Positions 33,415 through 44,800 of a stretch of 64,000 bases of DNA are shown piece after piece. This DNA is from Cymodocea nodosa. Lineage: Eukaryota; Streptophyta; Magnoliopsida; Alismatales; Cymodoceaceae. Under the pieces are notes generated by a model. The model was given only the letters and a program-made list of their open reading frames with translations. It ran no database searches and was not told where the DNA came from. The stretch's first letter is position 1. Each line of letters starts with the position of its first letter. The position numbers were made by a program, and so were the translations under genes. The DNA is taken from positions 24,497,501 to 24,561,500 of the forward strand of contig CM072335.1 in the NCBI GenBank assembly GCA_036874045.1, in the 5' to 3' direction.

Positions 33415-34830
33415 TTGGTTTTTCGACGAGTCATTCGAGCTACCCCCTCCAGTATCGCTTCTTGTTCCCCAAATTCTCTGGTTTGAAATTTTCCCTCCTT
33501 TTCGATAGAAGAACGTGTGTAATTAAAGAATTGTAAATTCTTCAGCAAAAGAGTCCAGTTTTCCATCTTCCTGTCGTTTTAACCTGGAATCAATCTGCAC
33601 ATGATTGTTGCACCAAACTACGAGAAAAAAATGATTAACAAACGATTTTATAATAAAGATTAACAAAATGTTTACATCCATATATATTTCAACCAAAAAT
33701 TTTGCTAACGATGAAAATATTCACTCACAGTTTAGATAGACAACAAAGTTATACCATGCAAAAAGTACATGTTAAAAAATATATATATATATATCTATTC
33801 TCATTATAATATCAATCAATCTATATGTTGTTTGATAAATACGTAAAAGAGGAACCAATTACCTAAATAAATGTATATTATTCTTCAGTAAATATGATGT
33901 ATTTTCATGTGTGATTTGCTGTCTTCTTCCTCTTCTCCTTTGTAATATGATAGGTATGTACAACTTAAGACAATCCTCGTTATAATGTCGCTAAATGTAT
34001 ATTAATATCTAATAGATGTATTGATGAGGATATATAACTAACAACTTAAAAGCGACATGTCTAGGAAATTGAGGAATACTTTTTAAGTTCCCTTCTTTTT
34101 GTGAGGATGCAAAGAGAAATTATACAGGATTTAATTACTTTGCAACGTATTATCATATTTTTATCTTACAAGTAAGGTCAGTTATTACATTTTCTAGCCA
34201 TACTTTATACATCCAAAATTCTTTTTATACATTTTTTTAGTTACTCTTATATATATATATATATATATATAATGAATTAGAACCGTTGGTTATGGATCTC
34301 AAAATCCTTTCACCATTGGTATTCTTTCCTACGAACTTATGAATTAAGGTGGGTTTTGTAGGTGAACTTCTTGCCGTGTTTTTGGTAGTCAATGGCGTAT
34401 GTTTTGAAATTATAACTGATTTTAAATTTCCACTTCATGTGAGAGAAAAAAAGATATTTTTAACTTTTATTGAAATTTAAATTTTAATAAATATAAAAGG
34501 TGTCATCATAAAAATGTTGAATTTAAATTTCATAATGACATATTATAAACGATGAACGATGGTTGTCACATTTTGTGTAGACCTAGAAAGTTGCCATAAG
34601 TCAGTTTTATTAACTTAACAAAAGATTCTTGAATAAAAATATATTACTAAGAAAGTGGCTTGGACGACAGTGTAATTGGACGATGAGAATTATTATTATT
34701 ATTTCTTTGATTGTAACTTTGAATTTTGTAAAAATTTAAAATATATGAAAAATATCTTAATACCGTAATCTTGAAAAACAAGTATATTTTTATAGTTTGA
34801 TAAAATTCTTAAAAAATATGATTGACATGA
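33415..34830. other. 3' flank and AT-rich intergenic DNA
   Basis: 33415-33580 is probably the 3' UTR of the acidic-protein gene. The rest is AT-rich with TA tracts (33778-33793, 34248-34271). No gene seen. Confidence 0.5.
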
Positions 34831-34834
34831 TGAT

Positions 34835-35095
34835 ACTATTTGCTGTTATTGTGATCTAATTCTTGAAAATACTAAACATCTTTTCGTTGATTGCGTTATT
34901 CACCGTGAAATTTAATGTTTTCTTGTTGTTGACCATTGTGATATCCTAATGAAGGATTTTCTACATATTATTATTATTTCTCTTAAGTTAAAAGTCTCTT
35001 TTTCCTAGACTTTTATGGTACGCGTTGATTATTATTCTATGGTCTTTATGGATTAGTTGTAATAACCTCGTCTTTGATGGAACTGTTGATAATAT
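34835..35095 (+). mobile_element. L1-type LINE fragment (zf-RVT region)
   Basis: The + strand reads CCYCDLILENTKHLFVDC, a clear zinc-finger-RVT motif (C-x2-C...E...HLF..C). About 140 bp later comes ILWSLWISCNNLVFDGTV, matching the 'W.LW..RN..vF' block that ends plant LINE ORF2. Stops lie between. A separate, differently decayed copy from the one at 31.5 kb. Confidence 0.8.
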
Positions 35096-35394
35096 CTAGT
35101 CTCGCTACTTGTTATGTAAAACATTTGGTAATATTTGAAGTTGATGTGTTCTTAAATATGCTCGCTCTAATTAAAAATAATACGATGACATTGTTTCTAA
35201 TTTCTTTGGGAGCTTATAACACGATTGATGCTAATTTTAATGTCAATGTTAACGATATCAAGAGATTGTCTAACGAAGATAGATAGAGTAAGGGAAGATA
35301 ATTAGTTTTTATTCTTTGTGTTTTTGTAAACTCTATTGTTTAAATCTTATTGTAATTTCATGATAGAACTTTTTTATAATTTAATTTCCATCAC

Positions 35395-35560
35395 ATTTAA
35401 AGGGGGTTTATATCACCATGAAAGTTAAGAAAGAAAACCTTTAGAATTTATTCTTGATTTTCTTGATGTTTGTGCTGTATAGAAAAGTTGAGAATATATT
35501 CTCAACTTTCATGAATATAAAGATTAAGGACTTTTCAATTTTCGAATCCCTTACAATTTG
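35395..35560. repeat. Dispersed repeat shared with 48.1-48.3 kb
   Basis: AGGG(A/G)GTTT..., GAAAGTTA, GTTGAGAAT(A/T)TATTC and a downstream ATATAAA(A/G)G-like box occur in the same order and spacing at 48095-48285. The order, with a TATA-like end, would suit a retrotransposon LTR fragment, but no internal region is attached. It contains a palindrome listed separately. Confidence 0.5.
35484..35509. repeat. Perfect 26-bp palindrome
   Basis: Half-site AAAGTTGAGAATA followed directly by its reverse complement. The related sequence at 48.2 kb keeps only the left half intact, so either the palindrome is a novelty of this copy or the other has decayed. Confidence 0.9.
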
Positions 35561-38080
35561 AAAGTTTGAGAAGTTTGCACATCCTCAAGCGTCATTAAAT
35601 ACCAAAAACACTTGGCCACCTTAACTATTGAAAACCCTTGAGACTCCATTTCACCTATGTCCCCATCATCCCATCTCCATACATAAGTGTTTGTATACAT
35701 CCTTGCTTGTATCTCTTGCAATTGTATCTTCAAAAACCCTTACTTTTGAGAAATCACTTTCTTCGTTTGAGGCATCGAGGAATCTCAACTTTACTTGTAT
35801 TTCATTTCTATAAAATCACCCTATGTTTAGCATTTACATACATCTATATCTTCAAAGGTGATAGTACATCTATGCCTTTGAAGATAATCATGTGTCATCG
35901 TCTACATCCTCCTCTTATGCTAATATTTGTAACAAATCTTATTCAAACATTGTAGTTGAATATTATTCTCTTGATTTAACTAAACATTGGTGTGATGAAA
36001 AAAGAGAGAAGAAAAGTTTAATTTAAATTAAATAATAGTTCAGTTTGACCGAAGTTTGATTTAATCTAACAAAAATTTGATTAAATTGAATGTAATGTGA
36101 TAATAATAATAATAATAACTTGATTTAAATTGAGTGTAATGTAACGATGATGATGATAATAATAATAAAGAGGTAAAATTTAATTTACATTGAATAATAA
36201 TTCAATTTGATCGAATAAAATGTTTATTTGATTGAAAGAGAATTTGATTAAACTAATAATAATAATAATAATAATAAAAGAAAGAATAAAAGTTTAATTA
36301 AAATTGAACAGTAATTTACATACATCACAATAATGGAGAAATTTTTTCTCATACATTTTACAAATGTGAAATTTTCACATGCCTTGCAATTGGAGAGTAA
36401 ATATGGCAATGGGATGAAGAACATCATTGGCATCAACAAGAGACTTCTCATGCAACTGACTGAAAATAAGATTAGCCTACTGTAAATTAAAATAGCAAAG
36501 AAAGCAAAGAATATGGCACAGCTTAAATTAAGACATTCAGCGAAATATTGGTGGGGACTTCGAAGCTGTTTAGTTTACGGAGAAATCTAATCCACAATAA
36601 TAAAAATGAAAACTATAGGCACAGTCAAACAAAATATTGGTGGACAAGAGAAGAAATTGATGAAAAATAGAAGAATCCAATTATAATTATACAAACTCGG
36701 AATAACAGGATTTATATCCCACTTGAAAATCATATCAACGCATACAATATTTGCCGATCATATCAAAGATTGTTGGCCTGCGGAAAACAATTTTCATTCT
36801 ACGGGAAATCAAGAAGAACCCTGCGTACAGGACTCGCTTTGAACCTACTTCGCAGATGATATTTGTAATCACAAGCTTCCACGCAGACGGGAGATTAAAG
36901 ACAAGCAGATCTTACGTAGACGGACACTCGAGAAGACCTTCCGCAAACAGCGATCAATGAACGTAACCTCGCACTGAAGGACGACGGATCGACTGACGGC
37001 GATGGGAGCTTTAAGTAGAAGTAGAAGGGGGAGATCGCAAAAAAAGAGGGAATTGTCAGGTAACGCAAGGGTGTGTCTGAAAATATGTTCTTAAGAACGG
37101 TAAGTACAGGTATACATACGTTCTAGAAAAATGAAAGACACACACACTGTATCCAAAATCCAAAAACCATGCATACGTTCTTTTTTTCTTTAAATCAGAT
37201 GTATCTGGACTCTAGTGAATCATGCATGATCTTAAGCAAATGAAGCGGGTGGTTGGAATTTCAAAGTTTTGATCCGAGGCTTCTACGCCAGACTTCGTGC
37301 ACGCACGAGAATGGACGACGGGAGAGGCAGAGCGGCGGTCAGACGCGGGAAGCGTGTCACGTGCAAAAGTCGAGAACGGGAGGAAAAAGCCCGCGCATCG
37401 GAACGTTCCGATGCGCCGACACGCGAAGTTTCCCGCCCACAGCTTGGAATTTTTTTAAAAAAAGATGCGTCAATTATAAATCCATTACCATATTATCTCC
37501 GAGATTTGAGAAATTAAATATTTCATGGATTCGATCGATACTGGTAAATTATCGAAATGGCCGACGTGGCCGAAAAATTGTCGGCACCAACTTCTTGCCG
37601 TGTTTTCAGTGGTAAATGTTGTGTGTGGGTTTTGAAATGATTACCGAACCTGAAATTCAACCGCTAGTGCTGATTCTAAATAAAAGCGTATAAATCGATC
37701 ATTAGAGTTGAGTTAATGCATTTTTGTTGATGTTTATTTCTAATTATATTAATTTGATGATGATGATAAACGATATGTTTCTAGAAGATCCATTGGCTTG
37801 TAGACCAGAACCTAAACTCAAAAAAAAAAAAAAAAAAAAAATTGAAAAATTAGTGGGACTAGGTTAGGGTCTCGGTGGATTTGACCCAAGTCCAACCCTT
37901 TTTCACATTAACCATATCGTTGTTTAACATGCCACAGGTCAAACCATCAACCATGGTCACTTTTAAAACTATTTATTTGCATTAATTTATTTTAAAAATA
38001 ATTTGTATCTGAATAACAATTTTCAATTGAAATTACTTATCTGAAATATGGGAAAAAATTAAAAAAAAAGGGTGCTTAAC

Positions 38081-38113
<33 letters not shown>

Positions 38114-38620
38114 CACAAAGTCACAAATGAGAATGTGATTAGCGAACATCTAAATGAACGATTCCAAACAGACAAACTTTTAGTGCACACTGCTCGTAAC
38201 GGCAACACACCTGCGATGGTCAATGACCTTTACATTATTATTGATGATAACGTGCACAACATAGATCTCCCAAATGATGACGGTTCCAACCACAACGCTT
38301 CTAAGTACAATAAAGATTAAAATTTCAAAAGAGATTCGTTGATAGATAAATAAGATTGTATTTGACATTTTTGTAGAAGAGTTGATGAGACAAGTATTCG
38401 AATTTAAAAAGATCGCGAAAGGATTCTCTAGGTTTCGAATCAAAGACTACAACGATTTACCTCCTATAGCATCAGAAAATAGTTATTTTTCAAGAATTAA
38501 ATACCACAAGGATTTTTCCTTTTTCCTGGTGATAAATCTCAACGGTTCATTCGGGTCAGTTTTGAAACCAATAGGATCCCGAAACGTATCCAACTAACAA
38601 AAAGGGCTAAAACGACGCTC
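35561..38620. other. Intergenic region before the pyridoxal kinase gene
   Basis: No gene supported. AAT/ATG trinucleotide tracts lie at 36102-36116, 36148-36168 and 36257-36279, an A-run near 37820-37841, and a TA tract at 38093-38112. GC-rich islands at 36750-37030 and 37270-37450 contain short open frames without recognisable domains; the second holds a 24-bp palindrome. Confidence 0.4.
37393..37416. repeat. Perfect 24-bp GC-rich palindrome
   Basis: Half-site GCGCATCGGAAC followed directly by its exact reverse complement. It lies in a small GC-rich island at 37270-37450 surrounded by AT-rich DNA. Confidence 0.9.
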
Positions 38621-38625
38621 TCGGT

Positions 38626-38631
38626 TGGGCC
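38626..38631 (+). promoter_or_regulatory. Site II (TGGGCC) element of the kinase promoter
   Basis: TGGGCC about 255 bp upstream of the kinase ATG. Site II elements are TCP-bound motifs frequent in TATA-less plant housekeeping promoters, and no clear TATA box is seen here, which fits a constitutive metabolic gene. Confidence 0.45.
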
Positions 38632-38881
38632 ACTGGAACCCCACTTCCGCGTTTTCCAGCAATCGCCGCCTTTCCACGTCCGTCTTCCGTCACCGTGGCT
38701 CTCGGCATCGTCTCCGGATTACGCATCGATTTTTCCTTCCGGGTAATAATTATAAGAAGAAGTGTACAGATTGTACATTCTCATCGTCTGGGCCCCTACA
38801 ATTCGAAAGGCGTGAGGATTTTCTTTGCAGGTGGACTGGTGGAGGAAGAGGGCACCGGCGAGGAAGAGCAACACTTAGAGA

Positions 38882-41800
38882 ATGGCGCAGCCTCCTATTC
38901 TGTCTCTCGCACTACCGTCGGGGACCGGCCGAATCCTCAGCATCCAATCTCATACCGTGCAGGTTCCACGATTCTTCCATCTACCTTTGTTTCTTGCCCC
39001 GAGAATCTCATCATGCAGAGCACTACCAGTACTCTCTCTCTCTGAGAATTTATGTAATTCTTCAGGCCAATGTTTAATCGTAGGATCTCTATAGAAGTGC
39101 TTTGTCTTGAATCATGAGGCTTCGTTCATTTATGAGATTGATTGCTATTATAGTTCTTCTATTATGGCACGTTTTAACTGTGGTTCTGTCATTCTGAGAG
39201 TATGAAGTTATTTATCGAACGACGCCAGAGGCAAGAAATAATGAATATTATGAATCAGCGACAGTGTAAGTTGTTTATTTAGGGAATGACTGTATGAGCC
39301 CAAAACAAGAATATAATCTTCACATGGCTTTTTTTATTGACTTATTAAGACATGAAAATATGTGGTGGATGTTTGTAGTGAATTGAAAATCCTAGGGTTT
39401 ATTTTGATAACGAAAAATTTCATGTGTATGTGTAATATTAGTCAAGATGGTGTAAGAGGTGTAACCCCCATCAAGTAGTTAAATTGATGAATAGAGACAA
39501 ATTCACCAGTAATCATCATCAATTCAGAGGTAGAGAGTATCGTAATAGAAAGAGGAGGCTAATTCCTTTTCCTATTATTAAGTGGTATTAATAACAGAAT
39601 CCCCATTCTTTTAGCGAGGGAGAAACCATTGATTAGAAAAGTGTTATAATGATATATTGAGTCCTATCCATGCAGTGTATAAATGTGAAGATATATTGAA
39701 CTTTCACACAACTCTTTAATCCATCTACATATAGGGACTTTTGTTTCTCACCAAGAGTATCAACATCAAGGCTAAACATAACACACACAGAGTCCGACAA
39801 ATCCTAGGATCCATCAACGTATGGAGGTATTTTTACATGTACTCATGAGTCACGAATAAGATCCAAATAGATGCACATTGTGTTCTAGACATGATGCAAT
39901 ATGTTTACACCTTAGCTGCAAGCCTGCAACTAGGTTATTAAGGTGCCAACTGTGTGTGCCTAGCCACCAATATTATGAGATGAGGCCTGCAAAATGCACA
40001 CAACAGAAGCAAAAAATGACATTAGTTAATTACCAAAACTAATCCAGACATGATCTACTTCACTTCCTCCCTTTGTGTTGCACACTTGTGCACAAGAAAT
40101 TAAACTTTGCTTTTGGGAAGTAGCTACGGCACTTTTATGAAAGGAAGTTGTAGTCTTGTTTATGGGTAGAGATTACTGGGAAGAGGTGGGGTGTTGTAGG
40201 GAGAAGAGTGGGAAAGGGTGGAGGAAAATGCTATAGATTTTTGGAGAGAATGTTAGCTAGGCTAGGAGACTTTTAAATCTCTCTTTCTAACATTTTTCTT
40301 GATTGCATTCCTCACCAAGTTGAGTATCGAAGAGATTTATAAGCCCTTTGAGGTAAGAATGGTGTAGGATGTTCAATTCCATAGAAATGCAAGTGATTTA
40401 GAATATTTTATCCTTGTTAACTTACTTCTATATTTTCATTCTCACTATTATTCTTTGATTTCCACAGAGAAACCCTTATAGGTGTGGCAATGGAATATGG
40501 ATGACAACTTCTCAGTCAAATCATTACATTGGACGTTGACCTTTGTAGGGGTTAGATTCGTGGAGTTGAAGTTCATTTAGAATTATTGAATTTCTACCAA
40601 AGTTCAGTTTTTTTCTTGGCAAGAATGACACAATGCCATCCCAATAGAATGCTTCCTTAAAGAAAGAGGTTTCTACTTTACTAGTATATGTAGTTTCCGT
40701 GGCAACCACCAGAAAGGTCGGTGGCACTTATTCTTCTATCATTCCTTAATGAGAAGACTTTAATGTGCATGGTTGGGCCTAAACCAATTGAAAGAAAAGG
40801 GTTATGACATGGTTTTGGGGTCAATAGGAAGGTAGGAGAGGATTAAAGAAGTCCAGGTGGAAAATCTAGATAACTATTACTGATTTGTAGTTGTTAGGGG
40901 GTCACCTAGGCTACAGATGTACATGATAAGGAAGAGATACTATAAGAGGTCATTTTCATAAATTCACCTTTGAAAGTGGACTTTGCCATAAAACACACAT
41001 TGGCTAATTCTTCCTTATCTGATGCATTTAAACTTGATTCTTTAGTACTTTAGCTCTCTGATGACTTTGAAGTGCTTGAGTCATCCCATGACACTTGAAA
41101 GACCTTGTATTTGTCTTTCTTTTTGTAATACTTCTTTTTCTCTGTACTCTTTTCTTCTTGCTTTAGTAGTAGACAATTTCTTTGATAATGTCTCTTTTTG
41201 TTATAGTTAAAACAGCTAGGGGTAAAAGACTTTCCATCCTTCTTTCCTCTACTTCCCTTTTTCCAAAATTTCTTACATTTCCTAATAACATATGTAAGTT
41301 CCTTAGGAAGTTCTTATCACAGTTTTTAGATTGGGCTTCTAAGGCAATTACTTTCTTCTTCTTGGAAGATTCTCTTACTTTCCTCATTTGTGAAGTTCTT
41401 TAGCACTTTGGTGACTTGCCATGGTAAACTCCTTTTCAAGATTTTTTAAATCGTTAATAATTTCAATAAACTGTGACATCATGTTAGTAATAGATTTGTT
41501 TTTTTTCATTTCGAACAATTCATATTTTCTTAATAAAATATTTATCTTTGTTTTTTTAATTTCATTAGTACCCTCACAAGTTAAATTTAAGACATGCCAT
41601 GATTCATGTGTATTTTACATGCAAAGATTTTATTATATATATTAGTAGTTAAAACACAAGTTAAAACATTCATACTTTTTACATCAGGTTGTATTTTCTT
41701 CTCATCATCATCATCTTACTGATCTTTTAGAGATGTAGGTAGTGGAGTACTCTTGTCAATTGCTCTTTACAATTTCACATCTAAAAACTTTATAAAATTC

Positions 41801-44800
41801 TGCATTTTGTTCTTCTAATAAGTATAGTTATTTTCATCAAAGAGGGGTGATCTATGTACGTTTTTCCTCTCAACTATGATATTGAGATTTTTAAATCTTT
41901 AATTAGGATAATCAGATTTTGATACTATTTGTTATAGATCGATAACTCACTAGAAGAGATGTGAATAGTGAGTGTCCCTAATTTGTGTCTATCAATTTTA
42001 AACTTAATCAAAGTTGATTCAATTCAAGTTGATTGTAATTATTAATTAATTTAATAAATAAAACTGCAGAAAAGAAATGAACACAACAAGGTTTTTATAG
42101 TGATTCACGTAATTAGGTTAATCCACTCATCAAGCTCCAACCTTGAGAGTTTTACTAAACTTTGGTATTTTTGAAGGTTTAATACCAACCTTACAGTTCA
42201 ATGGTGTTTTCTGGTTGTACACCCAATCAAACACATAATACCTCCTACCTTGTGTAGATGAGGTATCGACCTCACTTTTTTTTCAAATCTCTAAATTTGA
42301 GAAGGTATTTCACCACAATCCGGTGAGTTAGGTTTTTTTAATTAGAAATTTAATTGAAAATAAATTAAGCACACAAACATTCACACTTATAGATGATTTT
42401 TTAAAGTAAAAGAACAAAAACTCAAATAAAAAATGAAGGTTGCCGAGTAGCTTGAAATCCCTTGGCATGGTATCTTGAATTCTTTCTTTTCAGTAAAAAG
42501 GCTCAAACACACTTGCTCTTCTTCTTCTTGGAATGCTTTATGAATAAATTTTTCTTCATTTGTCTCGTTACTATATTTTATATGTTGCAGAATTTCCAAG
42601 TTATTCATGATTTGTCGATTTGTAAAATTGATTGCATTGTATTCTCTTGCCATTTTTAATATGCTTTTCTTAAGGTAATTGTAACAATTTGTAACATGAC
42701 CTGCAAAATCTGTAATAATTCAAGACATAAAAAAATTTCCAATAGATAATATTAATCAGTCCTTAAAATGCACCTATAGACTAAAAAAGAAAATGTACAG
42801 ATACTTAGTGTATAAATCATTCTAGGCGACTGACACATAAGTTTGTATGTAACCAAATATACTTAGAATAGTTAGAGAGTTGGACATAAGTTTCATTTTT
42901 GTAAAGCATTTCAAGTTAGTTAACGAATACTTAGCGATTTAAGTGTTCAAAAAAGTCTTAAAATGGCCAAAGAAATATTTCCATTCAATGATTATAATGA
43001 TGGACACTTATCAGTCTATGAATTCGAAGATTCCTAGAATATTTGGAAATTTAACACTTAAGTGTCTATTCTTTAATCATGTACAATTTAGTTCATGAAT
43101 ATTTAGCTATTTAAGTAGCCAAAGATACCTAACATATCCAGAGACTTAACTTGTATGTTTTCGTCCATCAACTACACGTTGTTTTGCTTATGAATATTTA
43201 ACTTTCTATATGATTGAATATGCTTAGTATATCTGGAGACTTATTTCCTATGTTTTCATCTTTATAATAAATTATCCTTCGGTTCACAGACACTTAACGA
43301 CCTAAGTGACCGAATGTTCCTAAAATATACGAATACTTAACCGTATGTATCCATCTGATCTTTAATCTTATACTTGATTTTTCATCATTAAAATCTAAGA
43401 TGAATATTCTGCCTAGAGAATATTTCTTAATAGATTTTGTTGAATTCGCAACCCTAGAGGTTAATTTTGCTCTAAGGGTAAAATGGTAAATTCACAAATG
43501 TGGATTTTTGATGGATTCACAATCCTAGATGTCATTTTAACTCTAAAGGTAGATTCGTAAATTCATAGCTTAAAAGAAGGTAATTGCCCCTTAATTAGTT
43601 AAGAACATCAAATGTACAAGTGGATGGTCACTTAGTTTATTGACGAGTAACTGATTTTAATGATAATTTATTGTATTTCTTCAATTGATGGACAATTAGC
43701 CTAACTAATGACTCTACAAGTGAAAAGGTCACTTGATTCGTCAATAAGCAATCAACATTGAAATTAAGGTCATCGAGTTTCGCTAGTTGACAAAGCTAGT
43801 GAGAAATGTCAATGGCCATTGAATTTCACTAGTAAGGAATTTAAATTCCAAAGAGTGACTTCATCAGTAAGAAGTCCAAACCATTGAGAATGGAACCTTG
43901 GATGCCTAGTGAAAGACTCAAACAAGATTGGAAATTAGAGTTTGATCCATTAGAACAAAATTTGGTCCTCTAGAATAGAAATCTAGAACCACCATTCGAA
44001 AGTAACAAAATATGTGGACTATTGGGATTTAAAAAGTTCAAATGACTGGCAAGAAACTTGGATGACCAATGAAGAAAATGGATAACTTGGTCCAAAATTT
44101 GACTATTGGATGAGTTAATGTTTTAACCCTCAAATGAAGGAGTTATAAGGTGTGCCCTATATGCACAGAAACATTAGGAAGATTACTATAATACTATGGG
44201 GGTCTAGTGAGAATTTGAGATGTGGTAGACTTAAAGGATGCACCTATTGAAAGGTTCAACCATATCATGACTTAAACATAGAAGTTGTGGGACATGCAAG
44301 TACTTATTGGGAAAGGAACTTGCAGAAGAAGAATGAAAGCACAAGTGCAACTTCGTTTGAATGATAAAATTGTGTGAACTTGGAGGTATGTGGGAGACCT
44401 AGAATTGGTCAGAGTTAGGTTTCTTCTTACTTCTTCAATGTGGAAAGGGGGTATACCCACTTGGGAATGTGTGTTTGTAGTCTTGTAAGCTTGAGGACCG
44501 ACTTGTGGTACCCTAGTATCTATATATTTAGGTGTCATTTTTGTGTGATAAGCATGCTTGGTGAGTGCTTAGGTTTTGCTTGTGCCAGTTGTGTGCATTT
44601 GTTGTGATTATTATTTGTCAATAAGATTACTTTCTTTTTTGTTTATCTTCTTGTGTTCCTTATCTACTTTTGAGAGAGGAGAACTTGAGAGTGAGTGCAT
44701 GAGTCATGTGATTATGTCCGCAACTTCATCATCATTTGAGGAACCCTCCATCATTGGCCAACAACAATAGCATCTCTAGTCTCTTCTATCTCTTGAAAAG

